DNA of 64,000 nt, from positions 3,286,001 through 3,350,000 of the forward strand of contig NZ_AP022596.1 of the NCBI RefSeq assembly GCF_010731895.1, given 5' to 3'. Below, piece after piece: positions 28,790 to 36,351 of the stretch (position 1 is its first letter; every line of letters starts with the position of its first letter). Under the pieces are notes generated by a model that was given only the letters and a program-made list of their open reading frames with translations, was not told the DNA's origin and did not search any database. This DNA is from Mycolicibacterium helvum. GTDB taxonomy: Bacteria > Actinomycetota > Actinomycetes > Mycobacteriales > Mycobacteriaceae. A program made the position numbers and the translations under genes.

Positions 28790-29920
28790 ATGGTGAGGGA
28801 TGCACTCCGGCGTTGGTGGCAGCAGTCGAGTCATTACGACTGGTTGACTGGCTACCTCGCCGCACGCGATATGCGTGGGACCACGCGTGCTCTGATGGCG
28901 TTCATTGCTGCATCACTGGTTGTGTGTCTGCTGGGATTGCTCGCCTCCTCTGTTGATGGACCGATTGGAACCGTGCCGATCGCGATGACCTGGCTGGCGG
29001 TCGCGGGCGGGGTCGCCGGGGCGGTCCTGTGGATTCTGCGTTTTCCGACCCAACGTCAGTCGGTGGCTTTCGCCGTGGTCACCAATGCCTCCATCGCGCT
29101 GGCATGTCTGGCCTACCCGGGGCCGTTGCCCTCAGTGATCGGCTGCATCGCCTTTGCCACCATCGGGGCCTACATCGCGTTCTTCCACAGCACGGGATTC
29201 GTCCTCTACAACTTCGCTGTGGCGGCGGTTGTCGCAACGATCGGGGTGACGAGGATGGCTGCCGCCGGCCATCCCGTGCTTGCGGTGGTGGACTGGTGGC
29301 TCGTCATCCAGGTCAATATCGCGCTGCCCCTGGCGATCCAGGTCATGGTCCGCGCTCTCGGGGCGGATCTGCTGCGTGCTGAACGTGACCCGCTTACCGG
29401 ATTGCTCAACCGGCGGACCTTCCACCACGCGACGTCCGGTCTGATCGCGGCGGGCCGCAGTGCCGATGCCCATCTGTTGATGGCGTTGATCGACCTGGAC
29501 AAGTTCAAGTTGGTCAATGACCGCTATGGGCACGCGGCAGGTGATGAGGCCTTGGTACACGTCGCGGCGGCGATCGCCCAGGCTGCCGGTGACAAGGCGG
29601 TTATCGCGCGCAGTGGCGGCGAAGAGTTCCTGGTTGCCACCACGTCGGCGACCGCAGACTGTCACGAGCTGGCCCAGCAGGTGTGCACCGCCATCGCCGA
29701 GTCGCCGGCCGGGGTCACTGCCAGTGTCGGCACCACGGCGGTGCGGCTGGGGGACATCGACGGTGACGACAAAGCTCTCGTCGACTGGCTCGTCGCCACC
29801 GCCGACTGGGCGATGTACCGCGCCAAGCGCGCCGGCGGCAACGGGTTCCGTCACCAGGGCACCAGCCCCATGGGCCAGCGGCCGCCGGAGTTCGGCGGCG
29901 GCGTGAGCCAAACGGCCTAG
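28790..29920 (+). CDS. Membrane-bound GGDEF diguanylate cyclase
   Basis: 376 residues. Six hydrophobic segments (e.g. ALMAFIAASLVVCLLGLLAS, VPIAMTWLAVAGGVAGAVLWI, CIAFATIGAYIAFF) form a membrane sensor region, then a GGDEF domain from ~200: ERDPLTGLLNRRTF, LIDLDKFKLVNDRYGHAAGDEAL and the active-site loop SGGEEF. The RxxD inhibitory site expected just before that loop is absent. The active-site residues look intact, so c-di-GMP synthesis is plausible. ATG 28790 follows a GGTGGGGG stretch. It comes 52 bases after the ANTAR gene. Confidence 0.88.
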   Translation: MVRDALRRWWQQSSHYDWLTGYLAARDMRGTTRALMAFIAASLVVCLLGLLASSVDGPIGTVPIAMTWLAVAGGVAGAVLWILRFPTQRQSVAFAVVTNASIALACLAYPGPLPSVIGCIAFATIGAYIAFFHSTGFVLYNFAVAAVVATIGVTRMAAAGHPVLAVVDWWLVIQVNIALPLAIQVMVRALGADLLRAERDPLTGLLNRRTFHHATSGLIAAGRSADAHLLMALIDLDKFKLVNDRYGHAAGDEALVHVAAAIAQAAGDKAVIARSGGEEFLVATTSATADCHELAQQVCTAIAESPAGVTASVGTTAVRLGDIDGDDKALVDWLVATADWAMYRAKRAGGNGFRHQGTSPMGQRPPEFGGGVSQTA

Positions 29921-30099
29921 CCTCGCGCGCTGTCGATGAACCGGCGCAGCGCGGCGAAGATCTCCTGCCAATGCGGGTGTGCCATGAAGTGGCCACCGGG
30001 GCGGGTGTTGAGCGTGGCGCCCGGGATCCGGCGGGCCAGCTCGGCGGGCCAGCTCGGGTCGAGGAACGCTGTGGCGCCGACGTGTTGGCTGCTCCAGCG
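29917..30099 (-). pseudogene. Truncated alpha/beta hydrolase (C-terminal ~60 residues)
   Basis: Reading the minus strand from 30099 gives ~60 residues ending in the typical C-terminus of an alpha/beta hydrolase: AFLDPSWPAELARRIPGATL, then GGHFMAHPHWQEIF with the catalytic His, and LRRFIDSARG before TAG. The frame is closed by TGA at 30100-30102 and no hydrolase N-terminus or nucleophile elbow lies beyond it; instead AT-richer sequence begins. The gene was cut, probably when the islet beside tRNA-Arg was formed. The stop overlaps the GGDEF gene stop. Confidence 0.75.
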
Positions 30100-30206
30100 T
30101 CAGTTCTTGCGCGAGTCTTTTTCTGACACAACACCTCTAGGTTGTCCGGAGAAGCGGCACCTGATCTTCTTTTCGTTCACGGAACCAAGGACCAGCGGTG
30201 CGGTGC

Positions 30207-30605
30207 TTAGGACGGGTGTTGGCCGCGGGGGTCGGACTGGTTGTCGAGGCTGCGGTGAAGTGCGGCGTTGATGGCCTGGGCTTCTGCGAGTTGGTCTTCG
30301 AGGATGATGATGCGGCACGCGGCATCCAGAGCGGTGCCCTGGTCAACGAGTTCGCGGGCTCTGGCCGCGATCCGCAGTTGATAGCGGGTGTAACGGCGGT
30401 GCCCGCCCACGGAGCGTTGTGGTGTGAGCAGTTTCGCCTCGTCGAGGCTGCGCAGGAATCCAGGGGTGGTTCCCAGGATTTGGGCGGCGCTCCCCATGCT
30501 GTATGCGGGGTAGTCCTCGTCATCGATCTTGTCGTTCGGGCCACTGTCGGCAGAGCCGTTATTCGCTTGTTCCACAACGCCTTTCGAAAAGTCTTGCTGG
30601 CTCAT
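30207..30605 (-). CDS. MerR-like helix-turn-helix regulator
   Basis: 132 residues. After an acidic, disordered N-terminus (~40 residues) comes a MerR winged helix: YSMGSAAQILGTTPGFLRSLDEAKLLTPQRSVGGHRRYTRYQL, then a helical, probably coiled-coil segment (DAACRIIILEDQLAEAQAINAAL). No cysteine pair for metal sensing is present, so it is of the HspR/stress-type branch. The ATG at 30605 is immediately preceded by a strong hairpin and lacks a clear Shine-Dalgarno. Base composition is lower in GC than the flanks. Product of the islet beside tRNA-Arg. Confidence 0.8.
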   Translation of the reverse strand: MSQQDFSKGVVEQANNGSADSGPNDKIDDEDYPAYSMGSAAQILGTTPGFLRSLDEAKLLTPQRSVGGHRRYTRYQLRIAARARELVDQGTALDAACRIIILEDQLAEAQAINAALHRSLDNQSDPRGQHPS

Positions 30606-30610
30606 GAAGA

Positions 30611-30657
30611 AGGGCCGGCACCCCGGAGCTAACCATCGCACCGGGGCCGCCGGCCCT
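30611..30657 (-). promoter_or_regulatory. Strong hairpin directly before the MerR-like start codon
   Basis: Outer arms AGGGCCGGC (30611-30619) and GCCGGCCCT (30649-30657) pair perfectly; inner arms CCCCGG (30621-30626) and CCGGGG (30641-30646) continue the stem around a 14-base loop. In the minus-strand transcript it ends five bases before the ATG, so it could block or gate translation; on the plus strand it could act as a terminator but has no T-run after it. Confidence 0.6.
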
Positions 30658-30763
30658 GAGGAGATAACTACCATCTTTCGATACTGCTGAAAAAACTGCG
30701 GCATCGACCCGACTGACTATCACGGGCGATCCGACGGCAACTCCTCCCTCCTTCTGTCGTGCA

Positions 30764-30795
30764 CTTGCTTGGTACTGCTCTTGCTTGGTACTGCA
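30764..30795. repeat. 16-bp tandem duplication
   Basis: CTTGCTTGGTACTGCT is followed directly by CTTGCTTGGTACTGCA. Two perfect-but-one copies in the divergent intergenic region; may be a replication-slippage product or a doubled regulator site. Confidence 0.7.
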
Positions 30796-31008
30796 TTTCT
30801 GCTGGACGGTCTGAGAATCATGTCCTGCAATGGTTCTCGCGGTTCACCGTCACTGATCTCCGTGCTCTCACGGGTAGTTCATCTCTCCCGTGCCCATCAC
30901 TGTCTGCTCTGTCTACGAGAGAAACTATAACCATCCCGACGGTGCATGTCTACCCCCGCTGGGTGAGATTTTCTCCGTCAGGTTCGGAAATTGTTCTAGG
31001 ATCGGAGC

Positions 31009-31383
31009 ATGAGCTCACAGGACGCAGGTGGCGTCGGGACGGATGCGATCTTGCGTCACATCGACGCCGAAGCTGATTGTGTGAGCATCGAGGTGACGTT
31101 GTACCTGCCGTGGGGGGTGGTGACGGGAATAACGGTGCCCAGCAGCTACTTTGGGCACTACGTCGCGAACTTCTTCGCCAGAAACGATGCCCGGGATGTT
31201 GCCGGGCGCCTGGAGACGCTTGAGGCTGAGCAGGCCAGGGTGTTTCTTCATCTGCGCAAAGCCCGCTGTTATGTCGCTGGCACCATGATCGAGCATGATT
31301 CGCTGCGCATTCGGCTTGCCGATGTGTCCGCGTGGACTGTCGCCGGCATTTCAGAGCCCTCTGCCGGGACGCTCCCGCGGTAA
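31009..31383 (+). CDS. GvpU-like gas-vesicle accessory family protein (orphan)
   Basis: 124 residues, soluble. Two beta-rich blocks stand out: ILRHIDAEADCVSIEVTLY followed by LPWGVVTGITVPSSYFGHY, and ARVFLHLRKARCYVAG followed by LRIRLADVSAWTVAGIS. This pattern (ILxH, hydrophobic strands with GxVxTG, YF, FxHL, then a final strand ending GxIS) corresponds to what I recall of Bacillus GvpU, an accessory protein of gas vesicles. No gvpA or other gvp gene is present nearby, so the role here must be different or the protein is an orphan. The assignment rests on remembered family pattern and needs a profile search. Confidence 0.5.
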   Translation: MSSQDAGGVGTDAILRHIDAEADCVSIEVTLYLPWGVVTGITVPSSYFGHYVANFFARNDARDVAGRLETLEAEQARVFLHLRKARCYVAGTMIEHDSLRIRLADVSAWTVAGISEPSAGTLPR

Positions 31384-31446
31384 GCACTCCGGCTGACCCG
31401 TCGCCCCGGAGCGTCACGGATCAACCGAGGTCATACAAGAAAAAAG

Positions 31447-31519
31447 TGCCCCCGGCAGGATTCGAACCTGCGACACCGGCTTTAGGAGAGCCGTGCTCTA
31501 TCCCCTGAGCTACGGGGGC
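31447..31519 (-). tRNA. tRNA-Arg (anticodon CCT)
   Basis: The minus strand gives a complete 73-nt cloverleaf: acceptor GCCCCCG paired with CGGGGGC plus discriminator A, D arm GCTCAGGGGATAGAGC, anticodon stem CGGCT/AGCCG with loop CTCCTAA (anticodon CCT, reads AGG), and T arm CAGGTTCGAATCCTG. CCA is not encoded. Its 3' end faces the low-GC islet at 30.1-31.4 kb. Confidence 0.97.
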
Positions 31520-31792
31520 GCACCGGCTGGCAGCTTACCGCCTGCCGCACGAAACCCCGTCTGCGCAGGGTTCAGCGTCGTCCCGCCCCACTCGAACCGG
31601 GCGACGGAGGTGGCGTTGCCGTCGGCCTCGGGGCGATGTCCTGAGCCGGTCGGACCAGCGCCTGGGCCACCCGCTGACTGGCCAGGTGATGTCGCCGCGA
31701 GGCCCGGGCGGATCTCGTCGGATACCGCGTACAGCGTGCATCGCCCTCGTCGGCGAGCCATGACCCGGCTGACGGTGTGGCAAATCCGAGCC

Positions 31793-32626
31793 TCAGCGCA
31801 GCTCGGCGATGACCTTGGCGAAGTACTCCGCGTGGTAGTCCTGCACGGTGAAGTAGGTGATCCCGTAGATGTCGCGCCGGGCCCGCAGGGTGTCGGCGAT
31901 ATCGCGCGGGGTGCCGGTCAGCACGGTGGGCAGCGCCAGCAGCTGTTCCTCGGTGGCGTCGGGGGCGTAGCCGCGGGTCAGGGCGAGATCCGGGACACCG
32001 GAGGAATCGGTCGGCACTCCGGTGATCGCGATGTTGAGTTCGAGGTCGTCGAACCGTTCGCCGGCCTGCCCCCGGACGAAGTTGATGCGCTCGGCCAGCG
32101 GATCGTGGCCGGGATACTCGGGCACCCCACCACCGGTGAGCCCGATGATGTCGGCGTGCTCGGCCGCGATCCGCAGCACCCGATCGCCGTTGCCCGCGAT
32201 CAGGATTGGGATCGACGGGGCGGTCTCCTTGAAGTACTTGGTGGTGTGCCGCAGGTGGTCGACCCGTTCCCCGGCGCTCGGGTACGGCATTTCGGCGGCC
32301 TCGAACTCCTCGCGCACATAGCCGGTGCCCAGCCCCAGATCGAGGCGACCCTCGCTCAGGACGTCGACGGCGATGGCGTCACGGGCCAGGATCGCGGGCT
32401 TGTAGAACGCCGCGTTGATCACGAAGGTGCCCACCCGCATGGTCTTGGAATACTCGGCTGCGGCCACCATGGTGGGAAATGGCGCGGGGACCCCGAAGCG
32501 GCCGAGATGGTCCGGGACGTGCAGGACGTCGAAGCCCAAGTCCTCGAACCGTCGCACCGTGTCACGGAGCTTTTGCGCCGACTTGACCGAACGCACGCCG
32601 ATGCCGAAGCGAAAGTCTCTGACCAT
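31793..32626 (-). CDS. F420-dependent LLM-class oxidoreductase
   Basis: 277 residues, luciferase-like TIM barrel of the mycobacterial F420-dependent type: MVRDFRFGIGVRSVKSAQKLRDTVRRFEDLGFDVLHVPDHLG at the start, GTFVINAAFYKPAILARDAIAVDVLSEGRLDLGLGTGYVREEF, and IPILIAGNGDRVLRIAAEHADIIGL. This is the subgroup with an N-terminal RFGI strand usually assigned to coenzyme F420. Substrate unknown. The ~270 bases between it and the tRNA carry no convincing gene. Confidence 0.87.
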   Translation of the reverse strand: MVRDFRFGIGVRSVKSAQKLRDTVRRFEDLGFDVLHVPDHLGRFGVPAPFPTMVAAAEYSKTMRVGTFVINAAFYKPAILARDAIAVDVLSEGRLDLGLGTGYVREEFEAAEMPYPSAGERVDHLRHTTKYFKETAPSIPILIAGNGDRVLRIAAEHADIIGLTGGGVPEYPGHDPLAERINFVRGQAGERFDDLELNIAITGVPTDSSGVPDLALTRGYAPDATEEQLLALPTVLTGTPRDIADTLRARRDIYGITYFTVQDYHAEYFAKVIAELR

Positions 32627-32723
32627 GTCGGCATGCTAGGGCCGAGTCCGGCTGGATCGACAGCGTCGGTCTCGGTACGTGGCACGGTTTGATGTGTCCC
32701 CGGTGCGGGCATTCCGGTGAATC

Positions 32724-33815
32724 GTGAATCTTCCCAGCGTCGGTGTCGAAGAAGAGTTCCTTCTCGTTGATCCCAGCACCGGGGAGCCGGTCGCCCGCAA
32801 CGCCGACATCGCCACGTACGCGGCCGCCGGTGGAGTCGACCTGCAACTGGAACTGACCACCTGCCAGGTGGAGACCGCCACCGAGGTGGCGCAGACCAGT
32901 TCCCAACTGCGCCAAGAGATCACCCGATTGCGCCAGGTGGCGGCCAAGGCTGCCGAGAAGGCCGGTGCGCGGCTGCTGGCCGTCGGCCTGCCGCCCACCG
33001 TGCCACAGAGCTTCCCGATCACCGACACCGAGCGCTACCGCGCGATCGGCGAGCGGTTCGGCATGATCGCCCATGAGCAGGGCATCTGCGGATGTCACGT
33101 CCACGTTGAGGTCCCCGACCGCGCCGCGGCCATCGCGGTCAGCAATCGACTGCGGCCGTGGCTGCCGCTGCTGCTGGCGCTGACCGCCAACTCGGCGATC
33201 TATCGCGGTGCCGACAGCGGCCACGCCAGCTGGCGCAGCGTGCTGTGGAATCGCTGGCCCAGCGCGGGACCGCCGCCGCACCTGGATTCGGCCGAGCACT
33301 ACGACGCGATGGTGGCGATGCTGCTCGACGCCGGGGCCATGCTCGACGACGGGATGGTCTATTGGGATGTCCGTCCGTCCAAGAAGTTCCCGACCATCGA
33401 GGTTAGGGTGGCCGACGTCCCGGCGACTGTCGCCGAGACCGTCCTGCTGGCCACCCTCACCCGCGCGGCGGTGATGACCGCGCTGGACGCCGAGCGATCC
33501 GGAGCGCCGTCCCCCCGGATCGACGATCACGTCCTGAGAGCCGCGTACTGGAAGGCCGGCCACGACGGGTTGGACGGCCAGGTCATGGACGTCACGGCGG
33601 GGTGGGCGACCGCTCCCACATCCGCGGCGCTGGGCAATTGGCTGCAGCTGTTAGCACCGGCGCTGAAAGAACTCGGCGATGACGAATGGGTTCACGCCGA
33701 ACTGGGCCGGCTGCTACGGGAGGGCAACGGCGCTATGCGGCAACGTGCGGCCTGGCGCGAACGCCATCGGGTCGGCGACGTCATCGCTGTCGCCGCAGAA
33801 GCCACACTCAGCTGA
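32724..33815 (+). CDS. Carboxylate-amine ligase, GCS2 family (YbdK-like)
   Basis: 363 residues. Glutamate-cysteine ligase family 2: N-terminal SVGVEEEFLLVDPSTGEP with the metal-binding glutamates, VDLQLELTTCQVETAT, GCHVHVEVPDRAAAI, LTANSAIYRGADSGHASWRS and WDVRPSKKFPTIEVRVADV. YbdK members show weak gamma-glutamylcysteine ligase activity; mycobacteria use mycothiol and ergothioneine, so the true substrate is unclear. GTG start. It ends overlapping the convergent LuxC-like gene by eight bases. Confidence 0.88.
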   Translation: MNLPSVGVEEEFLLVDPSTGEPVARNADIATYAAAGGVDLQLELTTCQVETATEVAQTSSQLRQEITRLRQVAAKAAEKAGARLLAVGLPPTVPQSFPITDTERYRAIGERFGMIAHEQGICGCHVHVEVPDRAAAIAVSNRLRPWLPLLLALTANSAIYRGADSGHASWRSVLWNRWPSAGPPPHLDSAEHYDAMVAMLLDAGAMLDDGMVYWDVRPSKKFPTIEVRVADVPATVAETVLLATLTRAAVMTALDAERSGAPSPRIDDHVLRAAYWKAGHDGLDGQVMDVTAGWATAPTSAALGNWLQLLAPALKELGDDEWVHAELGRLLREGNGAMRQRAAWRERHRVGDVIAVAAEATLS

Positions 33816-35169
33816 CAAACCCCTTGGTACGCATCAGGAAATCGGCGAGGAAGCCGTCGTGCGGTAGACCGGTCGCCGTGTAGTAAGTCGGCACGGGGCC
33901 GCGGTACACATTTGCGATCGTGGGCTCGGCGAGCAGATCATCGACCACCCTGTCATCCTCGGTGAACGCGCCGACCACCAGGGAATCACGCAGTGGCCCC
34001 AGCCCGTCCGTGCGCTGCCAGGAGGCAACCCACACGCACGGAAACGGCAGTTCAGTGTTGAGCTTCCCGGGGTCGAGGTCGGTCAGCAGATGCACGGCCG
34101 GGCGCAGCGCGGCACGGCCGTCGCCCAGGTCGGCGACGATCTGATCAGCCCCGAGGAGTGCCGTGGTGCCTTCAGCGCGCGCGGCGACGAAGGCAGCCAC
34201 GGCGCGCGCGGATTCTATTGACTGCGTGGGCAGGATCGCGCGCTCATCGTCGGGCGGGCGGGCCTCGATGGTGCTCAGCCGGTCGGCGATCGCTGACGCC
34301 AACGGCGCCGCATCGCCCTCGACGAGGACGGCGGTGGTGTTGACGCAGGCCATCCCGCCCAGCCGGGCAATCGACTCGACGATCACCTCGAGGTGATCTC
34401 GCCAATCCTGCTCGGCGGTGAGCAGAATCTTGGTCCGGCCTGGGCCGTTGACGAAGACGCCTCCGTCACCGCCGTACTTGGCCACGACGTCGCTGCCGCC
34501 GTACACCAGAGCCAGATCCGCCGATGCGATGATCTCGTCCGCCCCGGCATGGTCGGTGGGCAGATAGGTCACGTCATCCTCGCGGAAACCGGCTTCCCGC
34601 AAGGCGGTTACCAGTCGGTGGGCGGTGAATGGTTCGCGCCGCGACGGCCGGACCGCCACACGGTAGCCCATGGCCAGCGCCTGTGGCCACAGGCCGTGAA
34701 CGCCCGGCGCATTGCCGGAAGCGTGCACACCGAACAGCTCGCCGCGCCGCGACCAGATCGCGGTGGCCTGCCCGGGTTGCACCGTCTCCCAGTCCGACAC
34801 CGCGCCGACCGGACGGGCCGGTTGTATCGCATCGAACGCGGCGACGACGGACTCGCTCACCTCGCAGGCCTGGGCCCGGGTGACGGCGATCGGCAGACCC
34901 GAAACCCGGCTCGCCACACGAATATACGACTCGAAGTCCAAGCCGGCTGCCGTCGATGTGGCGAACACCGCACCGGCCTTGTGCAGAGCTGCCAGACGCT
35001 GATCGGCCGGAAGCGGCGTGGTCGTGCGCTGCGCGGCCATCGCCCGCGCGATGTAGAGCGGCGGGGCGATGCTCAGCTCGGCCACCGGAGCGCCGGCGGT
35101 GTCGGTGACGATTTCGCGCTTGCGGGAGCGGTATTGGCCGCTGCAACCCAGACCGGGCAGGTCGATCAC
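33808..35169 (-). CDS. LuxC-like acyl-CoA/acyl-protein reductase
   Basis: 453 residues of the aldehyde dehydrogenase superfamily, nearer to LuxC acyl-CoA reductases than to ALDH: GVHASGNAPGVHGLWPQAL, VRPSRREPFTAHRLVTALREAG, ADLALVYGGSDVV, and the thioester-forming Cys in GGMACVNTTAV near residue 277. Expected reaction: NADPH-dependent reduction of an acyl thioester to an aldehyde. The GTG start lies two bases after the stop of the LuxE-like gene (TAATCGTG), so the two products are made together, as in the bacterial fatty acid reductase complex. Confidence 0.8.
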   Translation of the reverse strand: MIDLPGLGCSGQYRSRKREIVTDTAGAPVAELSIAPPLYIARAMAAQRTTTPLPADQRLAALHKAGAVFATSTAAGLDFESYIRVASRVSGLPIAVTRAQACEVSESVVAAFDAIQPARPVGAVSDWETVQPGQATAIWSRRGELFGVHASGNAPGVHGLWPQALAMGYRVAVRPSRREPFTAHRLVTALREAGFREDDVTYLPTDHAGADEIIASADLALVYGGSDVVAKYGGDGGVFVNGPGRTKILLTAEQDWRDHLEVIVESIARLGGMACVNTTAVLVEGDAAPLASAIADRLSTIEARPPDDERAILPTQSIESARAVAAFVAARAEGTTALLGADQIVADLGDGRAALRPAVHLLTDLDPGKLNTELPFPCVWVASWQRTDGLGPLRDSLVVGAFTEDDRVVDDLLAEPTIANVYRGPVPTYYTATGLPHDGFLADFLMRTKGFVS

Positions 35170-35171
35170 GA

Positions 35172-36260
35172 TTAGTACACGCCCTCGATCACCGGTTCGC
35201 CGTCGAGGACGGCAACCGGAGCGACCTCGGTGACCGAGTCGCCGATCTGGCCGTCGGGGCCGGGCACGCGGATCGCGCTGTCACGTTCGAGGTTGTTGGG
35301 GATGAACATTCCCTTGCTGATGTGGTTCATCACCACCTGGCCTCGTTCGCCATAGCCGACCTGCTCGCCGGTGTCCGGATCGATTACCCGGAAGAAGACG
35401 TAGGGGCTGCGCGGATCGAACACGAATGTCTGTCCCTCGGCTCGGGTCTGGGCCTGCGACAGGATCATCGTGCTACCGAACACCATCGCAATGCTCGCCG
35501 CCGGAAACACGTCGCGCAGAACGTCGAGGGTGTCGGGATCCACATGCGCGCCGCTGAGCAGAATGAAGCGGACCTTGTCGCCGACCAGCCGGGCGAGCGC
35601 GTCGTTGCGCGCGATCGCGTCCAGCAGCGGTCCAGTGGTGTGCAGATTGGCGATGTCCTGGCTGCGCAGAACGTATTCGGCCTGTTCGAGGATGTGGTGT
35701 AGATAGGCCGCCATCTCTGCTGCGGCGCCGCGCGCGACCAGTTTCTTGACCCACCGGGGATCGAGGTCGACCAGATGACAGATCGAGCCCAGCCGGGCCG
35801 ACACCACCCGGGAGAAGTAACCGACACCGTGTGGGCCGCTGGGCATCAGGCACAGGAAGCCGCGCCCACCGACGAATCCGGCCCGGCGGAAGTCGTCGGT
35901 CTGCCAGTCGGCGACCTGGGCCACCCAGTCCGGCAGTTGCGTCGTCCGCTTGGGTGCGCCCGTGGTGCCGCCGGATTCGAAGATCAGTGGGATCGGCGGT
36001 GGTGATCCGTAACCGCGCGGGATCAGGGCCTCGGCCGGGGCGTCGCGTAACTGGTTGACCAGATTCGGGAATCGGCGAAGGTCGGCGAACGTCCGGATAT
36101 CGGTCAGTGGGTCGAAGTCGAGTTCCTTGGCCGTGCGCAGCCAGTATGGCGAGCCGGTTTCGGCGCCGAAGTGCCACGCCATCGCCGCGCGCAGGTATGC
36201 CTGCGGGTCCGGTGGCGTCTCGCGCGGCAGATCCAGCAGGGAGAAGTCGACATCGGCCAC
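35172..36260 (-). CDS. LuxE-like acyl-protein synthetase / AMP-forming enzyme
   Basis: About 362 residues. An adenylate-forming domain of the LuxE/phenazine-biosynthesis type: N-terminal AMAWHFGAETGSPYWLRTAKEL, the phosphate loop IFESGGTTGAPKRTTQLPDW, CLMPSGPHGVGYFSR, ILLSGAHVDPDTLDVLRDVFP, FGSTMIL and a short C-terminal part (MNHISKGMFIPNNLERDSAIR). It lacks the large C-terminal domain of acyl-CoA synthetases. It should activate a carboxylic acid for the partner reductase. No ATG fits; GTG 36260 begins just before the conserved region and has AGG ten bases upstream, but the start is uncertain. Confidence 0.75.
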   Translation of the reverse strand: MADVDFSLLDLPRETPPDPQAYLRAAMAWHFGAETGSPYWLRTAKELDFDPLTDIRTFADLRRFPNLVNQLRDAPAEALIPRGYGSPPPIPLIFESGGTTGAPKRTTQLPDWVAQVADWQTDDFRRAGFVGGRGFLCLMPSGPHGVGYFSRVVSARLGSICHLVDLDPRWVKKLVARGAAAEMAAYLHHILEQAEYVLRSQDIANLHTTGPLLDAIARNDALARLVGDKVRFILLSGAHVDPDTLDVLRDVFPAASIAMVFGSTMILSQAQTRAEGQTFVFDPRSPYVFFRVIDPDTGEQVGYGERGQVVMNHISKGMFIPNNLERDSAIRVPGPDGQIGDSVTEVAPVAVLDGEPVIEGVY

Positions 36261-36351
36261 AACCTGAAATCCTGTCGCAGCGTGCTGGGAAGCGTCACCA
36301 GACGGGCTGTCGTTAACCGACTCGTCTGCAGGAGTTTGGATTCCGGACGAA

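Larger units (their letters stand above)
30606..31008. other. Gene-free stretch inside the tRNA-Arg islet
   Basis: About 400 bases between the divergent MerR-like and GvpU-like genes. GC is visibly lower than the flanks. Contents: the hairpin at 30611-30657; a 16-base tandem duplication CTTGCTTGGTACTGCT (30764-30779 and 30780-30795); pyrimidine-rich tracts around 30870-30910. No coding region is convincing. Confidence 0.6.

Noticed and set aside
31510..31761. 83-codon minus-strand frame between tRNA-Arg and the LLM gene
   Set aside because: No ribosome-binding site, no family resemblance, and it begins near the tRNA; treated as non-coding.
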